From Peptococcaceae bacterium UBA5767 (GTDB lineage Bacteria > Bacillota > TC1 > UBA5767): a stretch of DNA of 41,803 nt. Location: positions 90,738 through 132,540 of the forward strand of contig DIET01000012.1 in assembly GCA_002418765.1 (NCBI GenBank), in the 5' to 3' direction. Under the pieces are notes generated by a model. The model searched no databases. It saw nothing but the letters and a program-made list of their open reading frames with translations, and was not told the DNA's origin. Positions 16,646-24,945 of the stretch are shown piece by piece. How positions within the stretch are numbered: position 1 is the stretch's first letter; the number at the start of each line of letters is the position of its first letter. A program made the position numbers and the translations under genes.

Positions 16646-17287
16646 TCAAATATTTTTTGGGGTGGAGGGTGGATTCTTTAATAGGATAACACGTGCTGGG
16701 GCACTTTCTACTCCGGCAATCTTCAGGGGAAGTGCACTCATAATGTAACGCCCGGGAGGAGCTTCTTTGAGCAGGAGTCCCTCAATAATGAGAATGGATT
16801 GGGCAAAAAGAGTTTGGTATACGGCTGTATCTTCGGTTTTGGCAAGAGAGAATCCATCCATGCCAACGCCGGAAACTTGTTTTTCGACGAGATACGAAGC
16901 GCTTTCTGGATCCAGAGAAACCGTATGCTCAAGAAAAGACTCATTGAAGGAATTTCGGGTTTTGAAAAGAACAAAATCATTTTTTTGAATATCCAACTTT
17001 TGTAAATCCATTTCCTTGATGGAATCTTTGACATGCGTCAAATCAAAAAGTCTGACGTCCGTGAAGAGACGTTTGAGATTGATTTGTTCAATGGTTTGAC
17101 CTCCTTCTAGCATAAAACTTGGTGACAGAATATGCGTGCCCAAATGTGTAGAAAGAGTGAGCGTGGTTTCTTTTTTGTTCTGTTCTGGGTTTGCTTTTTG
17201 GATCACCAGCTGGGGATGAAGGGGTGATTGCTTTTCTTCAAATAGCATTCCTTCTCGAATGGTCATGGATACATCATAGATTTTCAT
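16646..17287 (-). CDS. Cyclase-family protein (kynurenine formamidase-like) with incomplete metal motif
   Basis: A 213-residue protein of the cyclase/kynurenine-formamidase fold (COG1878): N-terminal YDVSMTIREGM, a central H48-L-G-T-H52 and the C-terminal LLLKEAPPGRYIMSALPLKIAG. Active members carry HxGTHxDxPxH for a metal pair; here the aspartate is L54 and the last histidine F58, so at least one metal site is probably lost. It may bind rather than hydrolyse, or use a different chemistry. GGAGG precedes the ATG. It is convergent with the pilT-like gene and divergent from the hydrogenase region. Confidence 0.8.
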   Translation of the reverse strand: MKIYDVSMTIREGMLFEEKQSPLHPQLVIQKANPEQNKKETTLTLSTHLGTHILSPSFMLEGGQTIEQINLKRLFTDVRLFDLTHVKDSIKEMDLQKLDIQKNDFVLFKTRNSFNESFLEHTVSLDPESASYLVEKQVSGVGMDGFSLAKTEDTAVYQTLFAQSILIIEGLLLKEAPPGRYIMSALPLKIAGVESAPARVILLKNPPSTPKNI

Positions 17288-17810
17288 GCTTCTTCCTCCA
17301 AATACTGAATCTATAGAAAATCGTTAGTTCTTTTTCTCTTATATATATCAAGGGATGATGGTTGTTGGTGAGCTAGGATCTTTTCCCCATGGCTACAAGC
17401 TTGCTTTGGTCGGATTTTCATCGTTCATTATCTTATCATGTTTGTGGCCTGTGAGATAGTGCTTTTCAAGCTTTGCTAAAATACAGTTTCGGGAAATACT
17501 CCTTCGGTTCGGTATGGTTGTGTGAAGACACATATTGAGGATGGCCTAGGGATATGCTTTTTTTACATCAGGATGGTCTGGACATGGACCGTTGCAGGAA
17601 AGAATGAGGAATATGTATGTTTGGGAAAAGAAGGCAACAAACAGAGCCGGAAAGGTTCTGTTTTTTTATGGGGAAGTGAAACAAGAAGATATTGGGCATA
17701 TGTGCATAATTTCTCAAACAGTATAGTTTGCATTCATATGAATGATCATGTTAAATGATAATAAATAGGTTTATTCAGTTGAAATAACGCCATAAAATAT
17801 AGCTTTGTAC
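17288..17810. other. Intergenic region with an isolated terminator
   Basis: About 520 bases between the cyclase-family gene and the Rex-like site hold no convincing gene. A plus-strand terminator at 17640-17667 implies a short transcript coming from the left. The only ORF with some support is a 20-codon one from ATG 17622 that runs through the terminator hairpin, which I do not call as a gene. Confidence 0.5.
17640..17667 (+). terminator. Isolated terminator in the hydrogenase upstream region
   Basis: A 9-bp stem with one G-U pair (AACAGAGCC 17640-17648, GGTTCTGTT 17654-17662), GGAAA loop and a run of seven T. No annotated gene ends here, so it may close a small RNA or shield the hydrogenase promoter from read-through. 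Confidence 0.75.
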
Positions 17811-17828
17811 ACTTTAACCAGTTAACAA
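17811..17828. promoter_or_regulatory. Rex-like redox operator
   Basis: ACTTTAACCAGTTAACAA matches the Rex consensus TTGTTAANNNNTTAACAA at 11 of 14 fixed positions; the right half TTAACAA is perfect. Rex senses NADH/NAD+ and represses fermentative hydrogen and alcohol genes in Clostridia. The site covers the -35 box of the hydrogenase promoter, the right place for repression. The rex gene itself is not in the window. Confidence 0.6.
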
Positions 17829-17850
17829 AGTAGAGCAATTGTGTTATCTT
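17822..17850 (+). promoter_or_regulatory. Predicted promoter of the hydrogenase operon
   Basis: TTAACA (17822-17827) and TATCTT (17845-17850) with a 17 bp spacer. The -35 box is part of the Rex-like palindrome. The leader to hydC would be about 175 bases; I see no riboswitch in it. Confidence 0.55.
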
Positions 17851-18031
17851 ATAAGAGAAAGAAAGCACAAGCACAAGAAAAATCCTCATCAATTCTCATA
17901 ACTCTAGTCCATCTTCACGTTTGCATCTGATTGGTCTTGCTATCACCTATGGCATCATGAACGCAACAGAGTGTCATCATCCCAATGATTCCTAATTTTT
18001 TAAAAATCTATTCAATAAAGAGAGGTGTACC

Positions 18032-18538
18032 ATGAGTCAAGTCATGCCCAGCATTGTTCCTTGCATTGACGATGAAGAGCAGATTACCCTGTTGGAAACT
18101 GTAATTGAGCGGTATGGGGCCAAAGAGAGCAATCTAATACAGGTCTTGCACTATGCCCAGGCTATTTTCGGATATATTTCGCCTCAGACCCAGTTGTTTA
18201 TTGCTGAACGCATGGATATCCCTTTGTCACAGGTCAGCGGAGTGGTTGGTTTCTATTCATTTTTTTCTACTGTTCCTAAGGGCAAGCACATCATCAGTAT
18301 TTGTCTGGGGACAGCCTGCTATGTACGAGGTGGTAAAAATATTGTGGACAAACTGCAGGATCTTTTGAAAATATCTGTCGGTGAAACAACGCAAGACAGA
18401 TTGTTTTCTCTGGAGGTAAAGCGCTGCATTGGGGCTTGCGGTCTGGCGCCGGCCATTAGTATCGACGGAACAGTGTATAAGCGGGTCAACCCCAATCGAT
18501 TAGAAAAAATTCTGGCTGGCTATGCCAGAAAGGAGTAG
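18032..18538 (+). CDS. hydC: HydC/NuoE-like [2Fe-2S] subunit of the [FeFe]-hydrogenase complex
   Basis: A 168-residue thioredoxin-like ferredoxin subunit, the size of NuoE/HydC/HndA. Four cysteines C91-x4-C96 (CLGTAC) and C132-x3-C136 (CIGAC) bind a [2Fe-2S] cluster. The N-terminal helical domain has the usual LQVLHYAQ-like stretch (LIQVLHYAQAIFGYI). In electron-bifurcating hydrogenases this subunit docks on HydB and passes electrons near the FMN. The ribosome binding site is a modest GAGAGGTG. It is first in the operon, four bases before the next gene. Confidence 0.92.
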   Translation: MSQVMPSIVPCIDDEEQITLLETVIERYGAKESNLIQVLHYAQAIFGYISPQTQLFIAERMDIPLSQVSGVVGFYSFFSTVPKGKHIISICLGTACYVRGGKNIVDKLQDLLKISVGETTQDRLFSLEVKRCIGACGLAPAISIDGTVYKRVNPNRLEKILAGYARKE

Positions 18539-18542
18539 GGCG

Positions 18543-21500
18543 ATGAACTTGAATGCAGATATGATAATAAAAAGTAAAGACCAATTGTTGGCCATTCAAG
18601 AAGACTATATGCTTAGGCGAAGTGGTTACGAATGGGAGGCCTTGGTCTGTTCCGGGGCAGGGTGTATCTCATCGCAATGTCAGGTCATCAAGGAAGCGTT
18701 AGAGGAAGCCTTGCACAAACATGAATTAGAAGATCGGGTTCTGGTCAAGGTTACAGGCTGCATGGGTGCTTGTGATTTGGGCCCGACGCTTATTATTGAA
18801 CCGCAGGGGGTTTTGTACTGTCACTTGATGCCGGAACAGATGGAATCCATCGTAAAAGGCCATTTTTTGCAGGGGAAAACGGTGATACAGCATACGTATA
18901 GTGATCCTAAGACCAAAGAAAGGGTCCCCTATTTAAAGGACATTCCTTTTTTTCAAGGGCAGGAAAAACTGGTACTCAAAAACTGTGGTCAGCTGGACTA
19001 TCGATCTTTGGATGAATACATCGCCAAGGGTGGTTTCTTTGCCTTGGATAAGGCATTACACCAAATGACGCCGGAATCAGTCATAGAAGAAGTGGTTGCC
19101 TCTGGTCTGAGAGGTCGAGGGGGTGGAGGTTTTCCAACAGGACTTAAATGGAAACTGGCCGCCAAAAAAGAAGCCAAGGAGAAGTATATCATCTGTAATG
19201 CCGATGAAGGAGATCCTGGTGCTTTCATGGATCGCAGTTTACTGGAAGGTGATCCCTTCAATATTCTCGAGGGCATGATGATCGCCGGCTATGCCATGGG
19301 AGCCCAGAAAGGATTCGTTTATGTCAGGGCAGAATATCCCGTAGCAATTGAACGTCTGGGAGAGGCCATTGAAGCAGCCAAAACAAGAGGTTTGCTGGGA
19401 GAACATATCTTGGGGTCGGATCTGTCTTTTGATGTGGAGATACGAATTGGCGCAGGTGCATTCGTATGTGGTGAGGAAACTGCCTTGATGGCTTCGGTGG
19501 AAGGGAAAAGGGGGGAACCAAGGCAAAAGCCACCCTATCCTTCTGATTCAGGCCTGTTTGGACACCCAACAGTGATCAACAACGTGGAGACGTTGGGCAA
19601 TATTGCTGCTATTGTGCAGCAAGGAGCAGCCTTTTTTACCAAGTTTGGAACGGATAAGAGCAAAGGAACCAAGGTTTTTGCGCTGGCAGGTGATATCAAC
19701 AATACAGGTTTGGTAGAAGTCCCCATGGGACGTACGCTGGGAGAGATTCTATTTGATATCGGTGGTGGTATTCCTAGAGGAAAGCGCTTCAAGGTAGCGC
19801 AGACCGGCGGGCCTTCTGGAGGTTGTATTACAGGTAAGAATCTAAATGTGCCAGTAGATTATGAATCTTTGGCTGAACTTGGTGCCATCATGGGGTCTGG
19901 TGGACTAATCTGTATGGATGAGGACACCTGTATGGTGGATGTAGCCAGGTATTTTATGGAGTTTGTGCAAGATGAATCATGTGGAAAATGTTTGGCCTGC
20001 CGTGTGGGTACCAAACGCATGTTGGAAATTCTAGAGAGAATCACCAAGGGTCAAGGGAAAGAGGGCGATGTTGAATTGCTCCAAGAACTAGCCCTGACCA
20101 TTAAGGATACGGCGTTGTGCGGTTTGGGGCAGACGGCGCCCAATCCGGTTCTTAGCACGATTGAATATTTCCGGGAGGAATATGATGAGCACATCCGCGA
20201 TAAGTACTGCCGGGCTGGCGTCTGTTCTGATCTGTTCGTGTCACCTTGCGAAAATGCTTGTCCTGCTCACGTGAATGCAGCAGGGTATATTGCCTTGATT
20301 GCTGCGGGAAGACCGCTGGATGCCTATCGTCTTGTACGCCAGGAAAATCCGCTTCCATCCATCTGCGGGCGTGTCTGCACGCATCCATGTGAGAGCAAAT
20401 GCAGACGGGCGCAGTTGGATGAACCGATTGCCATTTGTGATTTGAAACGTTATGCGGCTGATGAGGCTATGAAGCATATGGATGAATTGGTAGAACCGGT
20501 ATTGCCAAGAAAAGGATATTCCGTGGGTGTAATTGGTGGTGGGCCTTCTGGACTGACCTGCGCTTACTACCTGGCTCGTCTGGGTTATGAGGTGACCGTG
20601 TATGAGAGTCACCCCCTTGCCGGCGGGGTCTTGTCCTTTGGTATTCCGGAATATCGGTTGCCACAGGACGTCATTGAAAAAGAAATTGCTCTGATACGAC
20701 GTGTAGGCGTTACCATTTTGACCAATATGGAAGTGGGAAAAGATATTGAATTTTCCGTTCTGCGCAAGAAGCATGATGCGATTTATATTGCTACAGGTAC
20801 GCAACATGCTCACAAAGTAGGCATGCTGGGAGAAGATTTGCCTGGGGTATATCACGGCCTGTCCTTTTTGAGGGATCTCAGTTTTGGCAAAGAAATACCT
20901 GTCAAAGGTATAGTTGCGGTGATTGGGGGAGGCAATACAGCCATTGATGGGGCCCGGGTTGCATTGCGTAAAGGCGCCTCAGAAGTTCACCTATTTTACA
21001 GACGCAGCAAGGAAGACATGCCAGCCGATGCCCGTGAAATAGAAGAGGCCCTTGAGGAAGGGGTTCTCTTGCATGAGCTGGCTTCACCACTGGAAATCAG
21101 AGGTCAAGATAAGGTAGAAAGTCTGGTTTATCAGGAGATGGAGTTACAGGGATTTACAGAAGATGGACGTAGAAAACCCATACCCAAGTCAAGTGAGCCT
21201 AGATCATTGCGTGTTGATATGGTCATCCCGGCTGTTTCGCAGTACTCTGATTTGCCCTTTGTGGGTAAAGATGAAGTAGAAATGACGAAATGGGGTACCT
21301 TTGTTGTGGATGACAATAGCCTCATGACCACCATGGAGGGCGTCTATGCTGGAGGCGATGTGGTCCGAGGTTCTGATGTGGTGATTCAGGCCATTGCGGA
21401 CGGCAAGAAAGCTGCTCAGGCCATTGATATGCGATTGGGTGGAACGGGCACTCTTTACAAAGGCGAAAACATTGAGATTCCACAAGACTATGATGATGCT

Positions 21501-21647
21501 GAGTTGGAGGAGCACGACAGATTTCCTATGGACACCTTGAGTCCGGATAAAAGAAGAACGAATTTTGATGAAGTGGTTCAGCGATATCATCGATTGAATG
21601 CCATGGCGGAAGCGATGCGATGCCTTCGATGTGATCGTCGGTTATAG
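18543..21647 (+). CDS. HydB (NuoF)-GltD fusion: NADH/NADPH-linked diaphorase subunit
   Basis: A single 1034-residue polypeptide with three parts. Residues 1-115 form an N-terminal [2Fe-2S] thioredoxin-like domain (C36, C41, C73, C77). Residues 140-560 are a NuoF/HydB core with FMN/NADH loop GRGGGGFPTG (191-200), NADEGDPGAF and a [4Fe-4S] site C480-x2-C483-x2-C486...C526. From 565 on, a GltD-like module follows: cysteines 569, 573, 608, 612, 616 and 620 for iron-sulfur clusters, a first FAD loop GGGPSG (665-670), a second NADPH-type loop GGGNTA (795-800) and a closing CLRC (1027-1030). The usual HydB C-terminal two-[4Fe-4S] ferredoxin domain is absent; GltD takes its place. AGGAG (18531-18535) supports ATG 18543. 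Predicted to exchange electrons among NAD(H), NADP(H), ferredoxin and the hydrogenase. Related module sets are known in Sporomusa-type Nfn and in glutamate-synthase-linked (group A2) hydrogenases. Confidence 0.92.
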   Translation: MNLNADMIIKSKDQLLAIQEDYMLRRSGYEWEALVCSGAGCISSQCQVIKEALEEALHKHELEDRVLVKVTGCMGACDLGPTLIIEPQGVLYCHLMPEQMESIVKGHFLQGKTVIQHTYSDPKTKERVPYLKDIPFFQGQEKLVLKNCGQLDYRSLDEYIAKGGFFALDKALHQMTPESVIEEVVASGLRGRGGGGFPTGLKWKLAAKKEAKEKYIICNADEGDPGAFMDRSLLEGDPFNILEGMMIAGYAMGAQKGFVYVRAEYPVAIERLGEAIEAAKTRGLLGEHILGSDLSFDVEIRIGAGAFVCGEETALMASVEGKRGEPRQKPPYPSDSGLFGHPTVINNVETLGNIAAIVQQGAAFFTKFGTDKSKGTKVFALAGDINNTGLVEVPMGRTLGEILFDIGGGIPRGKRFKVAQTGGPSGGCITGKNLNVPVDYESLAELGAIMGSGGLICMDEDTCMVDVARYFMEFVQDESCGKCLACRVGTKRMLEILERITKGQGKEGDVELLQELALTIKDTALCGLGQTAPNPVLSTIEYFREEYDEHIRDKYCRAGVCSDLFVSPCENACPAHVNAAGYIALIAAGRPLDAYRLVRQENPLPSICGRVCTHPCESKCRRAQLDEPIAICDLKRYAADEAMKHMDELVEPVLPRKGYSVGVIGGGPSGLTCAYYLARLGYEVTVYESHPLAGGVLSFGIPEYRLPQDVIEKEIALIRRVGVTILTNMEVGKDIEFSVLRKKHDAIYIATGTQHAHKVGMLGEDLPGVYHGLSFLRDLSFGKEIPVKGIVAVIGGGNTAIDGARVALRKGASEVHLFYRRSKEDMPADAREIEEALEEGVLLHELASPLEIRGQDKVESLVYQEMELQGFTEDGRRKPIPKSSEPRSLRVDMVIPAVSQYSDLPFVGKDEVEMTKWGTFVVDDNSLMTTMEGVYAGGDVVRGSDVVIQAIADGKKAAQAIDMRLGGTGTLYKGENIEIPQDYDDAELEEHDRFPMDTLSPDKRRTNFDEVVQRYHRLNAMAEAMRCLRCDRRL

Positions 21648-21660
21648 GGGGGGTGAAATC

Positions 21661-23493
21661 ATGGTTCGTATCACAGTAAACAATAGAAATATGGATGTTG
21701 AAGAGGGTATGACTATTTTGGAGGCAGCCAGAGAGAACAACATTGATATTCCACATCTGTGCTACCTTAAAGACGTTCATCAAATGGGCGCTTGTCGTGT
21801 CTGTGTGGTGGAAGTGGAAGGAATGAAGAACTTGCAGGCATCTTGTATTACTTTGGTCTCAGATGGAATGGTGATCCACACCAATACCGCCCGGGTGCGT
21901 CAGGCCAGAAAAATTCTTTATGAACTGATGCTATCTGACCATCCCAAGGATTGTCTTATTTGTTCGAGAAACCGACATTGTGAGTTGCAAGAATTGGGTG
22001 AAGTCCTCCAGATTGGCGAAACCAGGTTTGCGGGAGATCGGTCTGTTTCTCAGTTGGATGATACCTCGTTTTCCATCGTCCGGGACAATGATAAATGTAT
22101 TTTGTGCCGACGTTGCGTGACCATGTGTCATGAAATACAAGGGGTTGGTATTCTGAGTGTGCAAGATAGGGGTTTTATGTCGCATATTGGTGCTGGTCTA
22201 GAGCTTCCCATTCATTTGACTTCATGCACCAATTGTGGGCAGTGTATCAGTGTTTGTCCGGTGGGAGCTTTGAAGGAACAAGATGCAACCCAGCAGGTTT
22301 GGCAAGCACTTCTTGATCCGAAAAAAACAGTGGTGGTGCAGGTTGCCCCAGCTGTACGAGTGGCCCTGGGAGAAGAATTTGGGTATGAGCCTGGCAGCAA
22401 TGTAACAGGCAAGATGGCCAGGTCTTTGGATGAGCTGGGTTTTGATTATATCTTTGATACCAATTTCGCCGCGGATTTGACCATTCTGGAGGAAGGGACG
22501 GAGCTTCTTACCCGCTTGGTGAATCACCTTCACAAGCAGGGAACCATCAGCCAAGAGGATGTTTCACGAACGGGACTTTCCAGCATGAAGGCGCCTGCTG
22601 TTCTTCCCATGATTACCAGTTGTAGTCCTGGTTGGATCAAGTTTGCAGAACATACGTATCCAGAACAGTTACCGCATCTATCTACCTGTAAATCGCCCCA
22701 TGTGATGATGGGCGCTTTGGTGAAAGATTACTATGCCAAAAAGATAGGTGTGAATCCTGAGGACATGGTGGTGGTGTCCATTATGCCCTGTACGGCAAAA
22801 AAATATGAGATTGCAAGACCAGAGATGCAAAATGCTGGTTTGAGCAATGTTGATGCTGTTCTGACCACTAGAGAGCTTGCCAGCATGATTCGAGAGGGGG
22901 GTATTGAGTTTACATCCTTGGATGAGCGTGAGTTCGACTCTCCTCTTGGTTTGTCCTCTGGCGCCGCGGATCTCTTTGGGGTCACAGGAGGCGTGATGGA
23001 GGCCGCTTTGCGTACGGTCTATGAATTGGTAACCGGAAGGGAAATACCGTTTGATGGGCTACGCATCGTACCGATGAAAGGGCTGGAGCGCATCAAATCG
23101 GCTACCTTGGTCATTGACCAGCCCAAAGAAGAATTTTCTTTCTTGCAGGGCGTTGAGGTGAAGATTGCTTCGACAAGTGGTCTGGTTGGTGCAGCCACTG
23201 TGCTGGATGAAATCAAGGAAGGGAAGAGTCCATATTTGTTTATCGAAGTGATGGGCTGTCCGGGTGGTTGTATTGGTGGTGGAGGACAGCCGCGCATGAC
23301 CACGGATGAGGTACGAATCAAGCGGATGCAGGGGCTCTATGATGAAGATGAGCGCAAGGTAATGAGGAAATCTCATGAGAATCCGGCCATCGTTCGTCTG
23401 TATGAAGATTTTCTGGACCAGCCTTTGGGCCATGTGTCGCACGAGCTTCTGCATACGTCCTATACTGCAAGGAAACGCTACCTGGACGATTGA
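21661..23493 (+). CDS. hydA: [FeFe]-hydrogenase catalytic subunit HydA
   Basis: A 610-residue catalytic subunit. In order: N-terminal [2Fe-2S] domain (C34, C45, C48, C62), a His-Cys3 [4Fe-4S] site (H94, C98, C101, C107), two [4Fe-4S] motifs (C146-C149-C152-C156 and C189-C192-C195-C199), then the H-cluster domain with L1 TSCSPGW (C321), L2 MPCTAKKYE (C377) and L3 EVMGCPGGCIGGGGQP (C533, C537). It makes or oxidises H2. L1 has a serine where single-subunit enzymes have the second cysteine (TSCCPGW). ATG 21661 is preceded by an AGGGGGG Shine-Dalgarno; the frame is open further upstream but without homology. It is 13 bases after the fusion gene, so the three form one operon. Maturation genes hydEFG are not in the window. 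Confidence 0.95.
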   Translation: MVRITVNNRNMDVEEGMTILEAARENNIDIPHLCYLKDVHQMGACRVCVVEVEGMKNLQASCITLVSDGMVIHTNTARVRQARKILYELMLSDHPKDCLICSRNRHCELQELGEVLQIGETRFAGDRSVSQLDDTSFSIVRDNDKCILCRRCVTMCHEIQGVGILSVQDRGFMSHIGAGLELPIHLTSCTNCGQCISVCPVGALKEQDATQQVWQALLDPKKTVVVQVAPAVRVALGEEFGYEPGSNVTGKMARSLDELGFDYIFDTNFAADLTILEEGTELLTRLVNHLHKQGTISQEDVSRTGLSSMKAPAVLPMITSCSPGWIKFAEHTYPEQLPHLSTCKSPHVMMGALVKDYYAKKIGVNPEDMVVVSIMPCTAKKYEIARPEMQNAGLSNVDAVLTTRELASMIREGGIEFTSLDEREFDSPLGLSSGAADLFGVTGGVMEAALRTVYELVTGREIPFDGLRIVPMKGLERIKSATLVIDQPKEEFSFLQGVEVKIASTSGLVGAATVLDEIKEGKSPYLFIEVMGCPGGCIGGGGQPRMTTDEVRIKRMQGLYDEDERKVMRKSHENPAIVRLYEDFLDQPLGHVSHELLHTSYTARKRYLDD

Positions 23494-23537
23494 ATTATCT
23501 GTTGTCCGGAACCATGGGATTGTAAAGGAGATATGTA

Positions 23538-24035
23538 ATGCGAAGAGAAAAGATTCGGCAATTGGTACTGGCGGCCTTGTTTTTGGCCATGGCCGCCTTG
23601 GTGCAGTCCTGGCATTTACCCCAGCTTATAACGGGTGTGGTGATCAATGCCATCTTACTGCTAGCCTGTCAAATGGTGAGCTTGAAGTGGTCTGTGGCGA
23701 TTGGGATGATGACACCTGTACTCGCACTGATGCTGGGCATACTTCCGTCAGTGATGCTGCTGGCAGTACCATTCATTGCTGTGGCCAATGCGATTTATAT
23801 CGTATTATTTCGACGCTTTCTTTCTGTGCAGATGCCAGGAAATATAATGGCCATTGGTTTGTCTTCGCTTGCTAAATTTTTCTGGTTGTTTTTTGCGGTC
23901 AACGTTGTTCTGGATTTGCCACCTGAGCCGAGTGCCATGCTTAGCTTTCCGCAGTTGTTTACCGGTATTGCAGGGGGTATTCTGGCCTTGTTGCTGATCC
24001 GGACTATGGAGAGATGGCATAAGGATAAGAAATGA
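23538..24035 (+). CDS. Small integral membrane protein, ECF-transporter S-component-like
   Basis: A 165-residue, very hydrophobic protein with about five membrane segments and the look of an ECF substrate-binding (S) component: an N-terminal RREKIRQLVLAALFLAMAAL and repeated short helices. AAGGAG sits before the ATG, 44 bases after hydA, and the operon terminator follows it, so it is co-transcribed with the hydrogenase. Its job there is unknown; uptake of a cofactor precursor or a membrane anchor are possible. No ECF ATPase or T component is nearby. The family call is by general pattern only. Confidence 0.6.
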   Translation: MRREKIRQLVLAALFLAMAALVQSWHLPQLITGVVINAILLLACQMVSLKWSVAIGMMTPVLALMLGILPSVMLLAVPFIAVANAIYIVLFRRFLSVQMPGNIMAIGLSSLAKFFWLFFAVNVVLDLPPEPSAMLSFPQLFTGIAGGILALLLIRTMERWHKDKK

Positions 24036-24046
24036 TGACAACAAGT

Positions 24047-24085
24047 AGAGCAGTGCGTATCAAAAAACGCTCTGCTCTTTATTTT
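24047..24085 (+). terminator. Terminator of the hydrogenase operon
   Basis: An 11-bp stem with one mismatch (24047-24057 with 24068-24078), a 10-base loop and a TTTATTTTG tail. Confidence 0.8.
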
Positions 24086-24119
24086 GTGTTGTTTTACTTT
24101 GGTGTTGATATCATAATCC

Positions 24120-24148
24120 ATGACAAATCAACACAAATTGATTATGAT
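24120..24148 (+). promoter_or_regulatory. Predicted promoter of the TraX-like gene
   Basis: ATGACA (24120-24125) and TATGAT (24143-24148) with a 17 bp spacer, each one mismatch from consensus, directly after the hydrogenase terminator. Confidence 0.65.
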
Positions 24149-24186
24149 GAAGTGAAGTCTTTTCTAAGATGGAGGAAAAAAGTTGT

Positions 24187-24879
24187 ATGAAATTCACTGC
24201 AACACAACTGAAGCTGGGAATGGCTTTCTTGATGTTACTCGATCATATTCACCAGTTCATTCCTGGTGTGCCTATGTTCTTCACTTATTTGGGAAGAATC
24301 GTGGCGCCGGTTTTTTATTTTCTTCTGGTGGAAAGCTATCATTATACAAAAGATCGCCTGAAGCTGATCACCCGACTTTACTTGTTTGCCCTGATTATGG
24401 GTTTGGGGAATCTGGTGCTTGTTACTTATATTCCTACAGATATGGGTATTCCCAATAATATTCTTTTGAATATGGCTATTGGACTGAGCCTGCTGGAAGC
24501 AGGCAGAAGGCTTAACGAAACGAAGAAAATTAAGACGAAACTGGCTTTGGGCCTTTTGCTTTTGGCATTGTTCTTGGCGATTGGTTTATCGGAGGGAACG
24601 TATCTGGCGTTGGGTATGTTGGTTTTATTCTTCTTTTATCGCGAAAATGCGACTAGGCGGGATATAGCGTTTTTACTTCTTTCTTTCACCATGTTGGGCT
24701 TTGATTTTTCTTATCAAGCGATATGGCTCATTCGCTATCAGTGGATGATGGTGTTGGCGATTCCTTTTTTTCATCTTTACGATGGAACGAGAGGGAGACC
24801 TTTAAAGTGGTTCTTTTATATTTTTTATCCGTTACATATCTGGTTTTTATACCTTTTACGTTTCGTTCTTTTGCGCTAA
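24187..24879 (+). CDS. TraX-family membrane protein
   Basis: A 230-residue polytopic membrane protein with six to eight hydrophobic segments. The N-terminal LKLGMAFLMLLDHIHQFIPG and the following YLGRIVAPVFYFLLVESY are characteristic of TraX-like acyltransferases, named after the F-pilin acetylase. In Firmicutes these are chromosomal and their substrate is unknown, probably a cell-surface or membrane molecule. GGAGG at 24171-24175 favours ATG 24187; ATG 24169 has no ribosome binding site. It is a single-gene unit or leads into deoC. Confidence 0.8.
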   Translation: MKFTATQLKLGMAFLMLLDHIHQFIPGVPMFFTYLGRIVAPVFYFLLVESYHYTKDRLKLITRLYLFALIMGLGNLVLVTYIPTDMGIPNNILLNMAIGLSLLEAGRRLNETKKIKTKLALGLLLLALFLAIGLSEGTYLALGMLVLFFFYRENATRRDIAFLLLSFTMLGFDFSYQAIWLIRYQWMMVLAIPFFHLYDGTRGRPLKWFFYIFYPLHIWFLYLLRFVLLR

Positions 24880-24945
24880 GCCAATGGCCAAAAAGAGGTT
24901 GTATCATGGTATGATGGTAAAGTAGCATGGTTAGGGGGTAGAACA

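Noticed and set aside
17522..17758. A 78-codon open frame on the plus strand
   Set aside because: It reads through a strong intrinsic terminator (17640-17667), has no ribosome binding site and shows no protein-like pattern.
20241..20855. A 204-codon open frame on the minus strand
   Set aside because: It is antisense to the GltD part of the fusion gene, where the plus-strand frame has clear conserved motifs.
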